From the NCBI GenBank assembly GCA_944372565.1, contig CALVZR010000079.1, positions 1-5,033 on the forward strand: DNA of 5,033 bases. The letters run 5' to 3'. This document shows positions 4,952 to 5,033 of the stretch, one piece after another. The stretch's first letter is position 1, and each line of letters opens with the position of its first letter. The notes beneath the pieces are model-generated. The model was not told the origin of the DNA. It worked only from the letters and a program-made list of their open reading frames with translations, and ran no database searches. A program made the translations under genes and the position numbers. This DNA comes from an uncultured Clostridia bacterium. Lineage in GTDB: Bacteria; Bacillota; Clostridia; Christensenellales; Borkfalkiaceae.

Positions 4952-5033
4952 TCATTCCCATTCCACGGTGGCGGGGGGTTTGCCCGTGATGTCGTACACC
5001 ACGCGCCCCACGCCTTTCACCTCGTTGGCGATG
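4952..5033 (-). CDS. guaA: GMP synthase C-terminus (partial; 5' end beyond the right edge)
   Basis: The last 26 codons and a TGA are visible, read from the complement. The protein ends NEVKGVGRVVYDITGKPPATVEWE in its last 24 residues, the hallmark C-terminus of GuaA, where the KPPAT-[IV]-EWE tail contributes to the XMP site. It keeps the canonical KPPAT, whereas the shorter paralog to the left has KPTAT. The two tails share 13 of 26 residues, so these are different genes. Whether this copy has a normal glutaminase domain cannot be seen. It is the first gene visible in the unit that includes GrpB. Confidence 0.88.
   Translation of the reverse strand, partial: IANEVKGVGRVVYDITGKPPATVEWE

Overview
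The window is about 5 kb of chromosomal DNA from what looks like an uncultured gut-type member of the Firmicutes (class Clostridia, possibly Christensenellales; the order is a guess from style). This rests on the Gram-positive gene families (DegV, SGNH hydrolase, membrane-anchored XRE regulator, GrpB), AGGAGG-type ribosome binding sites, sigma-A-like promoters, TTG starts and moderately high GC with A/T-rich intergenic DNA. Nothing here marks a plasmid, phage, insertion sequence or CRISPR array.

Left part (1-676). A partial minus-strand gene for an XRE-type helix-turn-helix regulator with two membrane segments runs off the left edge. It diverges from a plus-strand operon. The shared intergenic region has one promoter per direction, with identical hexamers (TTGATT / TAAAAT). 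Between them lie a perfect 10-bp inverted repeat and a strong but apparently orphan ribosome binding site. The regulator's promoter predicts a leaderless mRNA.

Middle (677-2520). A two-gene operon encodes a DegV-family (fatty-acid-binding, FakB-like) protein and an SGNH/GDSL hydrolase. It is followed by 2.5 copies of a 54-55-bp repeat, the first of which supplies the last codons and the stop of the hydrolase gene. Two strong hairpins then separate this operon from the convergent minus-strand genes.

Right part (2521-5033, all minus strand). Reading leftward from the right edge come the last 26 codons of one guaA (GMP synthase), a GrpB/UPF0157 gene and an intrinsic terminator. Next are a strong promoter, a second shortened guaA and a GNAT acetyltransferase gene. 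The second guaA is the most interesting item. Its ATP-pyrophosphatase and C-terminal synthetase parts look intact, but its glutamine amidotransferase domain has lost the catalytic Cys and the whole segment carrying the His-Glu pair, in frame and without a stop. It lies about 0.7 kb from a second guaA whose C-terminus is only 50% identical to its own (13 of 26 residues), so it is an old paralog or an acquired copy. It may be an ammonia-dependent GMP synthase, one served by a separate glutaminase, or an enzyme that aminates or adenylates something else.
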